Positions 1 to 11,399 of a DNA stretch of 64,000 nt are shown in pieces. Numbering within the stretch: the stretch's first letter is position 1; each line of letters begins with the position of its first letter. The notes beneath the pieces were generated by a model. It saw nothing but the letters and a program-made list of their open reading frames with translations. It had not been told where the DNA came from and searched no databases. Source of the stretch: Panorpa germanica. Lineage: Eukaryota; Arthropoda; Insecta; Mecoptera; Panorpidae. The translations under genes were made by a program, and so were the position numbers. The stretch is taken from NCBI GenBank assembly GCA_963678705.1, contig OY783209.1, positions 17,360,001 through 17,424,000 on the forward strand, written 5' to 3'.

Positions 1-485
1 TTCCGTATATTCTATATCCACACCTTTTATAATAGCTACTTTTGTGCACCAGTAAAATGGGATAAACGCTTCTTATCCATTGTTTTTCAGCAATGTTGAT
101 TTGGTAATTTCGTTAGCTAGTATTGCATTAGCATATTGAACGATTGCTCTATTTGTTCCCACTTTTTTAATTTCTTTTATATTAGATTTATTACTGATTT
201 TACAAATTATTTCTGCTAATTTAAGAGAACTAAAAAATGTATTTCCATCACTATTATTTTTAACTATCATTACTATATACGAGTCATATTTTGTTTCTGT
301 GTTGTATAAATTATTATATATTTTATTAACATTGTCACTATTGTTATTTAAGTTTTCTGCCATATCACTGGATGTGTTTTCTGTAGGAAATGATTTGTTA
401 GTCACAGAGTTGTTTTTATTGTTCGTATTTTTATCAGGAGGTTCAGTCTCCATATCCATATTGTTAATTAACCAGTGATAATTAA
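1..485 (-). pseudogene. LINE ORF1 (gag-like) N-terminal part, second tandem copy
   Basis: A reading frame starts with ATG at 459 and stays open to 73. Past that point the homologous peptide continues in another frame towards the left edge, so there is a frameshift near position 72. The protein is Asn-rich at first and then resembles the start of the ORF1 at 4272-4904: both have blocks of the form CKIS..., IKKV... and ILANEI/TLANKI, followed by AIIKGVD. The 5' flank at 441-535 also resembles the 5' flank of that copy (ACTGGTTA just before the start). It is therefore a second member of the same LINE family, same orientation, cut by the window edge. In such elements ORF1 encodes an RNA-binding chaperone-like protein. 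The assignment rests on similarity inside the window. Confidence 0.6.
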
Positions 486-539
486 ATAGAAGTTACTTCA
501 CTTCTTTGTAATTTTACTTAATAATAATCTAAATTATAA

Positions 540-1436
540 TTTAAATACAAATAAATCACGAAAAAATATTATAATTTGTAAAGAAAGATCACTATTTATT
601 TTATTGTCTTGTTTATTATAAACACGTGCGCTCACCAAGGAGTCTCGCTCTAAACTGGTGTTTAGATTATTTAATCTCAAGTCTTTATAGTTGGAGTATT
701 TTATCCAATAAGATTTTTTTAAGTTGCGTCGCATGATTTTTTTCCTGTTCTCAACATCATTGTTGTCACCAAAGCAATACATTATAGAGTAATGATCACT
801 TTCCACATTGTCTGTTAGTATCCGCCAAGAGTGTATGTATTTAACGATAGAAGAGGATACTATTGTTAAATCTAAGATACTATTTCTTTTCCTTGGGTTT
901 CTAACTTTAGTTGGATTACCATCATTTAATATTACTAAATTTTCATTCTCAATAAATGTTAGCAGCTCCCTACCTTCGTAATTTTGTCCTAGGGTGAAAG
1001 GGACTTGATGTGTTGAATTAAAGTCTCCAGCAAAAATTATGGGTACATCTATTTGATTTTTCATGAAAGACCAATTTGCGTTATTAATTTTGTGGTTTGG
1101 TTTGGCGTATGTGGATAATGTGCAGAATTTTTCTGATTTTAATGTACAATATATTGCTAAAATATCTAATGTGTTAAATGGATTTTGTAAGTGTATTCTT
1201 CGAAATTGGATTGATTTATAAATTAGTACTGCTACTCCTCCATGTGTATTATATTTATTTAGGTAATATCTATCATATCTTTTAATATAATATCCTTAAA
1301 TGTTAAAATTAAGGTTGGAAGTTAAAAAAGTCTCACTTAAGATACAAATATGTATGTTATTCATCCTAATTAAATGATTAAATTCTTCTTTTATGGAACG
1401 TATACCCCTGCAATTCCATTGTAAAATGTTAATCAT
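540..1436 (-). pseudogene. LINE ORF2 endonuclease domain (truncated)
   Basis: The ORF2 start is the ATG at 1436, giving an N-terminus of the ILQWNCRGIRS type that opens APE-like endonucleases of non-LTR retrotransposons. Further conserved blocks are SETF, HGGVAVLI, AGDFN (the catalytic D-x-N motif), a SILDLT block and a SDHYSI block (terminal His). An in-frame stop lies near 1293, after which the frame is open from 1064 to 534. The copy ends soon after the endonuclease; no reverse transcriptase follows before the next LINE begins near 535. The endonuclease would nick target DNA to prime reverse transcription. The I-group affiliation is an inference from the endonuclease style and the three-knuckle ORF1. 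Confidence 0.75.
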
Positions 1437-2074
1437 TTCTATGTATATTCTATGTATTGAATTTAGTCTCAAAGTATGTAATGTTAATGTTATTAATAAT
1501 TATCTTCAAGAGTTACATCACTGCAAACTCAACTCAAACTCAAGTGTTTTATTTTATGTTTTAAAGTAAAACACTGAGGTGTTTTTTAAGTCTAAATGTT
1601 TTGTATCAAAACGTTTTAAGTGATTAATAAAATTATCTTAAACACTTTGGTATTTAGTTTTAAAACATTTCATCTGTTTTACCAATAAATACACTTCAAA
1701 CGCTTTAGTTTTAAAACATTTCATCTGTTTTACCAATAAATACACTTTATTAACTGCTTTATAATAAAACATTTTTAATTTGTGAAACGTTTAGTATACA
1801 GTCAAACTTTTTGAAACTAATCAGGTATTAGGAATTAAAACATTTCTAGAAAAAAAAACGGTTATCTGTAAAACATTTTTATTGTAAAACACCTATTAAA
1901 CAGAATACTTAACATAAATGTAAAATATATCATTAAAAATTCAAATGGTGTATACAGGTATACTTTACACAAATTCAATATAAATACATAAGTTTGTAGA
2001 TGTGTAATTGTTTTGGAAGATTATTAAAAAAAAAGATTATAAGTTCTATATTACATGGATATTTTTACCCTATT

Positions 2075-2890
2075 TTAACCGATAAATTTACACCGTTCAT
2101 GATTAATTAAAGGAATGTATTGTTGATTATTGAGTTTGAAAGATGTGACAGGATGCGGAAAAATTAAATCTTCAATATTAACTATTTTTTGTTGTCGATT
2201 TTGAGTTTTTTGGTATGAATAACCATTAACTCGATCATAAAAAATTGTTTCAAGGAGAGTTACTACAAGCAAAATTTTGCCATTTAATATGCAAATGTCA
2301 TCAATTTCTGCAAATACAGGCATTGATTCTTCATCACACTCAAATAAAATTATGCTTTTAAAGCAATAACTTGTGCCGTGAATAATTATTTTTGTAGATC
2401 TCATGATATTGCATGTGTCCCTTTCTGTATTATTAATTAATCCATCAAACAAATGAGCATATGGTAAGTTTACTACAGGTACAGTTGGACCAGGACTAAT
2501 ATAATCACCGTCATATAAAAATGTTTTTGATGATTGTCCGGGTCCGGAGAAAAGTCGAGTACAAATGCGAGCTTGATAACGATAGCTCATAGTAGCCGGC
2601 ATATTTTTAAAATTACGTATAATTGCCACAAGTCCTTTAAAATAAGCATGTGCTGCTTCAAATCGAAAGCACCACTGCTGTCGAGCAGGTCCAAATAATC
2701 TTATATAATACGCAATATGCTCTAAATAGTGAAGTTTAGGAATACATCTATCAGGATATAATAAATTAAAACATATTTTAAAAGTTTAAATCATCCGAGA
2801 TAAAGAATCAACAGAACAGATTATTAAAATTTTCTCTGACGTTGTCGTTCATCATAAGGTTCTTCAAATTATCAATGAATGGAACAATAT
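2075..2890 (-). pseudogene. CACTA-type transposase C-terminal remnant
   Basis: One frame is open from 2629 to 2075, and the same frame reads upstream to at least 2760 without a stop. It gives a peptide with an HYLEHIAYYIRLFGP block, a WCFRFEA.HAYFK block and then NFKNMPATM. This FGP...W(C)xRFEAxHxxFK signature is familiar from the C-terminal region of large transposase proteins found in CACTA-like and related elements of animals and fungi. A related stretch in another frame (around 2795-2890, IPFIDNLKNLM-like) shows at least one frameshift or an intron. The downstream half matches the usual tail of these proteins (a GTSY...F..EIDDI.. pattern). No catalytic core is visible, so the copy is defective. 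Confidence 0.55.
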
Positions 2891-3051
2891 TTATCTCGTA
2901 TAACAATATTGATTTACGACATTTATATAGTAAAAGATATAATAAATTTTTACTATATATATACATACCTCGTCTGACAATATTATATATATATTTCTAT
3001 AATATATATATATATAAATAGTTATGTAAAGGAAACTATATTCAAATATAA

Positions 3052-3300
3052 GCCCCGTGGCTCAGCGTTTAGCGTCGTTGCCTCGTAATCGTGCGGCCTG
3101 AGATCGTATCTCGGCCGGATCCATATAAACTAAAAAAAACTGCTGCGACCCCCACCATTACCCGTACCGACCGCATCGAACCCGAGCGTACACACTGACC
3201 CCCCACCACACTCCATACACACAACCATGCCACTGGCGGCACTACGCCCAAACAAACCGTGCAAAAATATATACCCCAGCGAAAATAATATAAATCTATG
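3052..3300 (+). repeat. tRNA-derived SINE
   Basis: The first 70 bases have the layout of a tRNA: a GCCCCG start, a box A-like TGGCTCAGCG at 3058, and a box B-like segment around 3099-3113 with a GATC core instead of GTTCGA. This head is followed by a GC-rich non-tRNA body with CCCCC and CCGACCGC tracts, unlike the AT-rich surroundings. It is inserted after a (TA)n tract inside the CACTA-like element. A tRNA-like head fused to an unrelated body is the definition of a tRNA SINE, which uses an internal Pol III promoter. The 3' boundary is approximate, and clear target duplications were not found. The 85-codon antisense frame here is not considered a gene. Confidence 0.6.
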
Positions 3301-3488
3301 ACGATCTTTTGCAATTTTTCATACACATTTCATACACATTTTAAGTGATTTAATAAAAACACTTAAAGTGCAATTAAACGCTTAAAACGTTTCCATTGAA
3401 TAAAAAAACACCATAAAATGTTTAAAAAGTGACTACAAGCTTTTAAACACTTTATGTGTTTAAAAGTAAAACACTTGAGTTTGCAGTG

Positions 3489-4904
3489 CAAGTATATAGA
3501 CTATTGATATTTCTGGTTTGACTATTGCTTCTCAAATTATATCTTTCATTATCTCTACTCGTACGAATATCTATTTCATCCCGGTATCCTCTGTCAGTAG
3601 AAGTAGAGGAGTAGATGATTTGTGACTTGTTTTCCATAGATTGTTTTGAGTTTTCTATGTTGTTTGATTTTGAGAGATTCATTCTATCTATTAGCATAAT
3701 AACTTTTGATAACAGTTCATTCAGAAGATCACCGTCATCTGATTTGGCATTTGTATTTAATCTTCTTTTTTTATGTAGTGATGTTGAAGTCACATTTGTT
3801 TTGTTTATATACTAAGTTGTATCGTTTTGTTTGTTATTGGGAGTTGCTATTGTCTTTTTATTGTTTCTTCTTGTAAGCGGTTTAGGTTTGTAAACTGGTG
3901 TGTTGTACTGTGTATTATTGTCTATACTGAGTGTCGGAAAGTTATAATTAAAATTATTAAACAGCTCAAATCTGTTTTCAGTTCTCACTGAATATAGTGA
4001 ATCCCTATTTTCATTTTCTCCTATTTCTAGTCTTGCTTCCTGGTAACTTAAGTTATGTTGTGCCAAAATTTCCTTAATCTTATCTTGTTTTTTCCTTTCC
4101 GGGCAGTTTCTGTCAGTGACTTCATGAATGCCTTTGCAATTTAAGCATGTAACTGCTATATGCTATATTTCTGTTTTACAATCAGTACATATATGTTCCG
4201 CACTTGCACAGAACTTACATATTGGATTTTTTGCTCTACAGTGTTAGGGTGAGTGACCATATCGTAGACAATTATAACATTGTATGAATGGCATAATATA
4301 TGGAACACAAGTTTTTCTTACTTTCCAAATATACACGTATAGGTAACTGCAAACCATCAAAAAATACTTTTACAGTTGTACTTGGCACAAATTTTACTGT
4401 ATTTTCTATAACTGTTCTTCTATTTAAGCGCTGTACTCTCTTTACCTTAAAAGGTGTGCATTCTATATTATTCAATAATTCTTCTTCTGAACAATCCAGA
4501 TCCACACCTTTAATAATAGCCGCTTTAGTTGTCCAGAAATAAAGAATATAAGATTCATATTCGTTCTTTTTTAAAGTTGAGTCCAGAACAATTTTATTAG
4601 CTAAAGTAGCTGTAGCACACTGCACAATTACTTTGTTTTTTGCTACTTTTTTAATGTCTATGATATCTTTTTTTTCACTTATTTTACAAATTAGTTGAAC
4701 TAGTTTTAAACAACTAAGAGAATTATTTGAATCATTGTTTATGTTTTTTAAATCATTACCTTGGATGAGTTATTGCTATATTCAACATTATATAGATTTA
4801 TTGTTCTTGATTTTCCAGTATTATTGATTATATTTGGATCCTTTTCTATAGTATTAGCACATGTCATGTTATCATATGTAACTGGGGCTCCAGCCCCTTC
4901 CATA
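3489..4904 (-). pseudogene. LINE ORF1 (gag-like, three zinc knuckles)
   Basis: The start ATG is at 4904 and the frame reads about 50 codons before a break. It resumes after a frameshift in 4625-4272, then passes through a cysteine-rich region (4260-4090) with three CCHC-like knuckles: C-YNC-...-H, CKFC...C and CLNCKG-H...C. The PERKKQDKIKEIL...YQEARLEIG block at 4090-4000 is the usual follow-on in I/X-element ORF1 proteins. The C-terminal part lies in 4066-3812 and 3793-3489. At least three frameshifts or stops are present. The CACTA-like element abuts its 3' end at 3488. ORF1 proteins coat LINE RNA. Confidence 0.7.
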
Positions 4905-5016
4905 TTAATTTGTAACCAGTACTCTTAAGATATATATATATATACACTTCTTCACTCTACTCTATCTACTGGACGAATTTTGTTTTTTAATTAATTTGTA
5001 TATATATATAAATATA

Positions 5017-5800
5017 TGTGGGGGTGACAAATAATCCTATCATTGTTGACGTTTCCAATTGTGGGTCTACCTTACACCTTGGTGTGTGTTAGACAGATTA
5101 CCAGCTGTGGTTTTAGCTGTTCTGATCTTATTTCAATCCTTAAGTTGAGCCCCCATTACAATTTAGCTTATTAAAAATAAAGTTAACACATAACTTTTGT
5201 TTAATAATAGTTCATTTAATTATTTCTCAAAGAAAACAATTATATTACAAAAATGTTAATATATCAAAAATAGTTCACAATAATATTATCACTAGATTTT
5301 ATGCAATGCTTAGGTTTGAAGACCTTTCAATGATTGCATATCACAAAGTAATGCGTAGTAGTGTCTGCACAACGTTTGTAATGATAAAAATAACCTAACA
5401 TTTAACACTATACTTTTATGCACAAACTACACTATTTACGTCTAAACAATAACTAATATTACACCTAGCAATATAGTTAAACTGATTATAATTCTCAATG
5501 CCATTAACAACTAAACACATATTTTTCTGAATTTACCAATGACGCCATATTCACTGTGTAAATCTACGTATCAGCCATTTTTTAACAATAATGACTCCGT
5601 TGACCATGCATCATTGCATGTCGTGGCAAGCAACTCGTGTCAAAAGAACGGGGTTTACAAATCATTTCCAAAGCAGAGCTAGTAACATTTGAATATAACT
5701 TAATATTAGCAATGTTCCTAACCTATTTTATAGAGTTCTTTACTATATAATTACTATTTCTTACAAACTAATTATATCTAATCCTAAATTATATCCCACA
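5017..5800 (-). repeat. 3' LTR of the 5017-9454 element
   Basis: It is alignable over its full length with 8651-9454, beginning TGTGGGGGTGAC and ending ATCCCACA. Downstream of position 5355 it lacks about 20 bases present in the other LTR and has small substitutions elsewhere. The integrase reading frame runs about 40 bases into this LTR before its stop at 5761. Confidence 0.88.
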
Positions 5801-6760
5801 CTCGGCCTATCCTGACTCGTAACTGTCCTCAGTTGCCATGGTTTCATCATATCTGCTGATGTAGAAGTCCTTATTGGTCCTTCACACTCTCCTGCTTTCT
5901 CCACGTCATAACGATCATTTCCTTTAATTTTCGTTATTTTGTATGGTCCTAAAAATTTAGCTTTAACTTTAGCTCCTGTTGCAAATTGTGTACGTTGTAT
6001 AGCCACTAAACTGTTCAGTGTATACTTTCTTGGTGCTTTACATTTTCTATTGTAGCTAGTCCTGTTTTCTTGCTGAATATTTAGAATATTACCTTTAGCC
6101 TCTTCTCTTAGCTTCTCACGTTTATCTACAAACTCATTTTGTATTTCTTTTGTAATCAAATCTATTATTTTTATGTCTTGTTTGGTTTTCATTTTAACCT
6201 TAATCATCAATTCAAATGGTGTCCTTTTAATACCTCTTTGATAAGTACTGTTTAGCATTAACTGTAGTTTACTTACATGTAAATACCACTTACTAGGATC
6301 TGTTAGGGCTAACTTCGTTAACACAGGTACAATAATTCCATTTATTCCTTCCACCTGGCCATTACCCCTTGGTACTCCTGTAGTTATTAACACATGTTTA
6401 ATGTTTTCTGCAGTACAATAATATTTGAAATCTGTTGAAGCAAAAAGCTGTACCTCTGTCAGAAATTAACCTTCTTGGGTTTCCGAATACTTCTGCTATC
6501 ACTTTCAATTTCTGTAATACTTCATCAGTGCCTGATGATTTAGTAGGAAACAACCAAACAAATTTTGTAAAAGCATCTACTATAACGAGAATATGTTTAT
6601 ACTTTTTGCTTGTTGTTTGTAAAGGTCCTAAATGATCTATATGCCATGTGTCTAAAGGTAAACCTACCTTAGGTATAGAGTTTAAGTATCCTTCTACTTT
6701 ACCTACTTTTCTACTTGCTATTATACATTCTATGCAATTATCTATACAGTTTTTAATTTT
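5761..6760 (-). pseudogene. Ty3/gypsy integrase
   Basis: The catalytic core lies at about 6650-6390 with WHIDHLGP (first Asp), VDAFTKFVW, SDRGTAF (second Asp) and TGVPRGNGQVE (catalytic Glu), so all three D,D,E residues are readable. The C-terminal part, 6393-5761, includes the GPY-type block LGPYKITKIKGNDRY. Two frameshifts separate it from the upstream frame: one in an A-run at 6757-6763 just after the zinc-binding domain, and one in a T-run near 6440 after the second Asp. Integrase joins the cDNA ends to host DNA. This copy is disabled. Confidence 0.88.
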
Positions 6761-7715
6761 TTTCAGCTAAATCATTGATCCAAAATTCTCTGCTAATTAT
6801 TTCTTGACATTTATGCAATCCACAATGTCCTATGTCGTGTGCTTTACGTATTATTTCTGATTGCATGTTACTTGGTACTACTAACAGCTTTTGATTGTTT
6901 TTTAACCTGTATAATAATTCATTTTCTATTATATACTTCCCTGCATAGTTCTTTGCTTGTATCGTCTTCTTCGGCTTCGGAAAATGCTTGACTGCGTTTA
7001 CCTTATCCTTAGAGGGACGAAGAGTGCCTTGTTTAATTACATAACTTAGGTCGTTCATTTCCTGGGCTGCCTGTATGACATCCTTTTCTAACCCTTTATC
7101 CAGCTGCTCTTCAACATCTAGTCGATCTGCAGGTGGTAGTTTAAGTGGCTTAGAAAATATGGGAGTATCATTTTTCAATGTAATTGTCTTTTCACTTTCA
7201 GAGTTGAGTAACTCTTTTCGTTTGTCATTGTCTACTAACTCGTGTATTATATTAACAACATTTTTATCATTTATATGAGATAAGTCTAGTTCACTTTCTT
7301 TATCACCATTGTCTATTTTTAATGTCATTAATTGTTTAACTTCACTTTCATTTTCATCTTTTTTGTTATAAAGTTTATGAAATTTAACACCTGTGTTATC
7401 AATAATCACTCTAGCTTTAGCTATAATGTCCAAACCTATCACCATGTTCATATGCATCGCCTGTGATGGTAACACTTCAAAATAACTAGCGAAATGTTCT
7501 GAATCAATTTCAACGTCCAATCTTATTTTACCTAAAGAATTTACTCGAGAGTTTGACAAACCGCGCATTGTTATAACAGAGTCATATAATTTAACATTCT
7601 TTAATGTTTTAAAATAGTCTTCGCGCACTGCTAATAAATCACTACCAGTATCTATTAAAGCGTTTACATAACTGCTTTTATTAACACAAATTGATTTTAT
7701 TATTTCCACTCTCAT
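6753..7715 (-). pseudogene. Ty3/gypsy protease fused to RT remnants and integrase zinc domain
   Basis: The frame opens with an aspartic protease: ALIDTGSDL active site near residue 20 and the MVIGLDII block near residue 90. It then reaches the lead-in to reverse transcriptase (LPPADRLDVEEQLDKGLEKDVIQ). It jumps to the region around the end of RT (QGTLRPSKDKVNAVKHFPKPKK), then directly to the H2C2 zinc-binding domain of integrase (KAHDIGHCGLHKC). RT fingers, palm with YxDD, and RNase H are absent. Both junctions keep the reading frame, so 320 codons remain open. The deleted protein could cut polyprotein and bind DNA, but the element could not reverse transcribe itself. Confidence 0.88.
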
Positions 7716-7741
7716 AACATTATGCTCCGATTTAACAGTTT

Positions 7742-8388
7742 TTATTTTAGTTTTACAGTTTCAACTAACATGTCCATAATTACCACAAGTAAAACATTTG
7801 TAACCCTTGTCTTTATCTGGACACACTTTAGATGAGTGTGATAACGAACCACAATTAAAACATTTAATCTTCTCACCTGTTGTCTCAGTTTTTGTTTTGG
7901 TACCTGACCTTGATCTCCTATCATAGTCCTGACTATCCATTTTCATTTTTTCATATTGTTTAAGCTTACGTCTAAGTTGTGCAATATTTTCAGCTCCATA
8001 CAGTATTACTTTATTAGCTGTACTGTCACGAATACCTGCTTTGATATAATCTATAATAGCTGCTTTTTCGACATCTGCTTGTCGAGCTATGTCTAAAATA
8101 TCATAAACATATTGACGAAAAGTTTCCTCTGGATTCTTCAACCTTTGTTGAAGCATTTTGTGCACCTGTGCACAATTTAAACTCGTATCAAACTCATCGA
8201 TCAAATACGATTTAAATGTATCCCAGTTTATTATCCTGGTTTCAAAATTGACAAATTGTTTTGCGGTTTCAGTTAACAATCTCCTGGCATACAAATATCT
8301 GTATTTTGTATCTATTTCCGCCTGGTCACCGAAATCATCAAATTGTTTGATCCATAATTTGACATTTTTAAGTCCATCATATTTAGGT
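7742..8388 (-). pseudogene. Ty3/gypsy Gag with two CCHC knuckles
   Basis: The frame from 8385 down to 7761 encodes a capsid-like region (KLWIKQFDDF..., ARRLLTETAKQF, FETRIINWDTFKSYL, EETFRQYVYDI) followed by two zinc knuckles, CFNCGSLSHSSKVC and CFTCGNYGHVS; the last Cys is replaced by a stop. A stop at 8386-8388 interrupts it just upstream, removing the normal start. Gag packages element RNA into particles. It is followed by protease in another frame with only a small gap, the usual gag-pol arrangement. Confidence 0.85.
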
Positions 8389-8650
8389 TAAGCCAATTCT
8401 AAATATAAAATCGTATAATTAGTTTTATTGACTGTTTCATTGTTTACAGACCTGCTATTCTGTTCTCCAACTTTGCTATTATACGAGTTCATTCTCGTTA
8501 TTAATTCAGCACGATTTCCACGTTGACTTAGACTTGACTGAATAAACTAGGTTTCCTTATCTGTTGGTTAATAGTTCTGGTTCAAAAGTTAAGAATATTC
8601 TTGACTAAATAAACTTGGTTTTTCCTTTATCCCGGTTGACTGCCCCCAAG

Positions 8651-9454
8651 TGTGGGTGTAAATTGAATAATCCTATCATTGTTGACGTTTATAATTGTGG
8701 GTCTACCTTACACCTTGGTGTGTGTTAGACAGATTACCAGCTGTGGTTTTAGCTGTTCTGATCTTATTTCAATCCTTAAGTTGAGCCCCCATTACAATTT
8801 AGCTTATTAAAAATAAAGTTAACACATAACTGTTGTTTATTAATAGTTCATTTAATTATTTCTCAAAGAAAACAATTATGTTACAAAAATGTTAATATAT
8901 CGAAAATAGTTCACAATAATATTATCACTAGATTATATGCAATGCTTAGGTTTGAAGACCTTTCAATGATTGCATATCACAAAGTAATGCGTAGTATAAA
9001 TAGTACATAGTTTTTATTCACAACGTTTATAATGATAAAAATAACCTAACATTTAACACTATACTTTTATGCACAAACTACACTATTTACGTCTAAACAA
9101 TAACTAATATTACACCTAGCATTATAGTTAAACTGATTATAATTCTCAATGCCATTAACAACTAGTTAACACACATTTTTCTGAATTTACCAATGACGCC
9201 ATACACACTGTGTAAATCTACGTATCAGCCATTTTTTAACAATAATCACTCCGTTGACCATGCATCATTGCATGTCGTGGCAAGCAACTCGTGTCAAAAG
9301 AACGGGGTTCACAAATCATTTCCAAAGCAGAGCTACTTACATTTGAATATAACTTAATATTAGCAATGTTCCAAACCTATTTTATAGAGTTCTTTACTAT
9401 ATAATTACTATTTCTTACAAACTAATTATATCTAATCCTAAATTATATCCTACA
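8651..9454 (-). repeat. 5' LTR of the 5017-9454 element
   Basis: This is the upstream LTR for the minus-strand element and the partner of 5017-5800. It starts TGTGGGTGTAAAT in plus-strand reading and ends CCTACA before a TA-rich flank. Gag lies just beyond its inner edge. No confident tRNA primer assignment was possible; the minus-strand bases next to the LTR read CTTGGGGGCAGTC. Confidence 0.87.
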
Positions 9455-10284
9455 TATATATATACAAAATACGTCTATCACGTATCGAATGACTACGCGA
9501 TGCACATATACATTAACACATACTAATTGACTAAAGAAATATTTTTTTTTTCAAAATTATTCTTTTTTATCAAAATAAATTTTATCAATATAAATAAATA
9601 AATTGAATATTTGTAACAAAGATTTTTGGGGACATGACATATGTATGTTTGGAAATAGGAGCATCTGTACTTATAAATCTATAAATGGATTTACTAATTT
9701 AAGAGAATAGGGGCAAGATGATAAAAATAAATATTTATATTTATTATTATTTTGGAATCTAAAAAAATATATATTTAGAAATCCAAAGAAACAAACCGAT
9801 GATAATAAAGACTTTTTCACCAAAATGTTGATTCATGTTAAAACTGCGAAATTTGACTGAACACTGAAAGTTAAGTTACAGCAATTACTATTAATATTAA
9901 TATGAACATAAGATGCAATCTTTATTAAAATAATAATATAATTATATGTCTAATTATTAAGGTATTTAAACTACAAGTTTAAACCAAATTTTTCTTTCAA
10001 TAAGAAACTGTACAAAATGATTCGAGTATTAAATTAAGTTCTAAGCAAAAAATAGTACTTCCTTCCTTCCTTGTTTTGTTAAACTCGATGATTAAATGAT
10101 AACACACTATTAAACACAAATAATTAGCACTACGTAAAGCACTATTTAAATTAGCACATTAGCACTATTAAAATTAATTTAAAATATATTAATTAGCACT
10201 AATACACTGTATGCTAATGAAAACGCCACGATTACTAAATGAATACCAACCACCAAACAGATAGGTGGAAGTAAAGCCACACAC
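9455..10284. other. AT-rich spacer with a Helitron-like fragment
   Basis: No gene is seen. The stretch 9490-9600 (ATGCACATATACATTAAC.., ACTAATTGACTAAAGAAAT.., ATCAAAATAAA) resembles an internal segment of the about 790-bp repeat units at 15763-18822 (for example 18155-18225), so a fragment of that family lies here. Confidence 0.5.
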
Positions 10285-10697
10285 TTAGGGCCTTATTCTG
10301 TAACTTTTCAAAAAATCGACCTTATTTTTTCAGCGGTGGAAATATTTAATATTTTCACCGCTCGAATAAGGTCGCTGTATTCAAAATATCTAAAGTGGTA
10401 TTCTGTATGCAAAATGTTCCATCGCCCTTATAATATACACCGGTGGAACAGTATAAACTGGTATTCAATTTCATCACATCATTTTCATCAATTTTAAAAA
10501 TATTTGACCAATCACGACATTCAAAATATTCAAATATTTAAAAATTCAAACACTTGACAAGTACGAATACACGGTGTACACTTGTCAAAATTTTTTCAAG
10601 AAATATGTAGCTCACAAGAAAAGTAAAAACTTTAAATATACAATATAATTTATATGTTGATTTTTTGTCTGAGCATCCGTAGTTCAGACAAAATAAA

Positions 10698-10775
10698 GTT
10701 ATTTCTTCTAATCCATCATATTTAAAAGATATGTGGAAGGAATTAGCAGAATTGCTTAATTGTAGTGGATCGAAA
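10698..10775 (+). pseudogene. possible Myb/SANT-like protein trace of Harbinger element
   Basis: A short plus-strand peptide, LKDMWKELAELLN followed by CSG, resembles the middle of Myb/SANT-like (MADF-style) DNA-binding domains that Harbinger elements encode next to the transposase. It lies inside the inverted repeats and on the opposite strand to the transposase trace. It is only about 25 residues long, so the call is tentative. Confidence 0.3.
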
Positions 10776-11399
10776 TATTGTTAATACTCTTACAGCAACT
10801 ATACTGAAAGTAACACTGCTGATGTACAAGAAGTAAAAGCATCTTTAATTTTAGAGCCCCAGACATGTTATATTGTTTGAATAATCATCTATTTTATTTA
10901 CATAGTTTGTAATTATTTAATTTGGCTCTATGTTGTTTCTCAATGTCGTAAGGGTTCACTCTTATTTTAGTTCTCAAGCAATTAACAGCATAACATCAAA
11001 TTAAATAAATTATACAAATATGAATTATACTTTGTACTGTATTAATTGCCAATTCATTTACATGTTAGAATATGAAGTACAATAATTATAATACAAACCA
11101 GAGTTGTTCATTTATGTTGACTATAATATATTATACAAAGTATAATAAAATATGGAATACAAATATTGTAATTCCTTAAAATATATTTTACAAATTCATT
11201 TTATTAAAATAAGTAATTATTGTACCCGCTAAACACAGTTACATGTGTCAAAGGTTATCTAACATAACAAAATTTACTCATTATAATTAAATATTACTAG
11301 ATTTTGCTGAAGCAAAATATTACATGTAAGGTAACATCCATGTGCTGTGTTTTGTGTCTATCTTATTCTTTATTAAGCATATAAATTCTATGCTATTAT

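Larger units (their letters stand above)
1519..3488. mobile_element. CACTA/EnSpm-like DNA transposon inserted in a LINE
   Basis: The termini are inverted repeats beginning CACTGCAAACTCAAGTG on both sides; the left copy has a short internal duplication of AACTCAAACTC. Subterminal regions are full of short motifs built on AAAACACTT/AAGTGTTTT in both orientations (1540-1910 and 3340-3480), as is usual for CACTA elements. The flanking triplets read on the minus strand are TTG and ATG, a 3-bp target duplication with one difference. The element sits between the end of ORF1 and the start of ORF2 of a LINE. It carries a decayed transposase-like coding region on the minus strand and a SINE. Confidence 0.65.
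5017..9454 (-). mobile_element. Ty3/gypsy LTR retrotransposon, internally deleted
   Basis: Two related direct repeats, 5017-5800 and 8651-9454, bound a 2.85-kb interior holding gag, protease and integrase on the minus strand. Both LTRs start TG and end CA in plus-strand reading (TGTGGG... to ...CA). A 4-bp TATA at 5013-5016 and again at 9455-9458 fits a target duplication, but lies in low-complexity sequence. The LTRs differ by point changes and a replaced segment near 5355/8996, so the insertion is old. Total length, 4.4 kb, is far below the 5-8 kb usual for the family because most of reverse transcriptase and RNase H is missing. Confidence 0.9.

Noticed and set aside
3052-3122. A functional tRNA gene
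   Set aside because: Box B is non-canonical, the acceptor stem does not close properly, and the sequence continues into a SINE body rather than a terminator.
3069-3326. 85-codon minus-strand frame with Val/Gly-rich protein
   Set aside because: It is antisense to the SINE; its unusual composition comes from the GC-rich SINE body.
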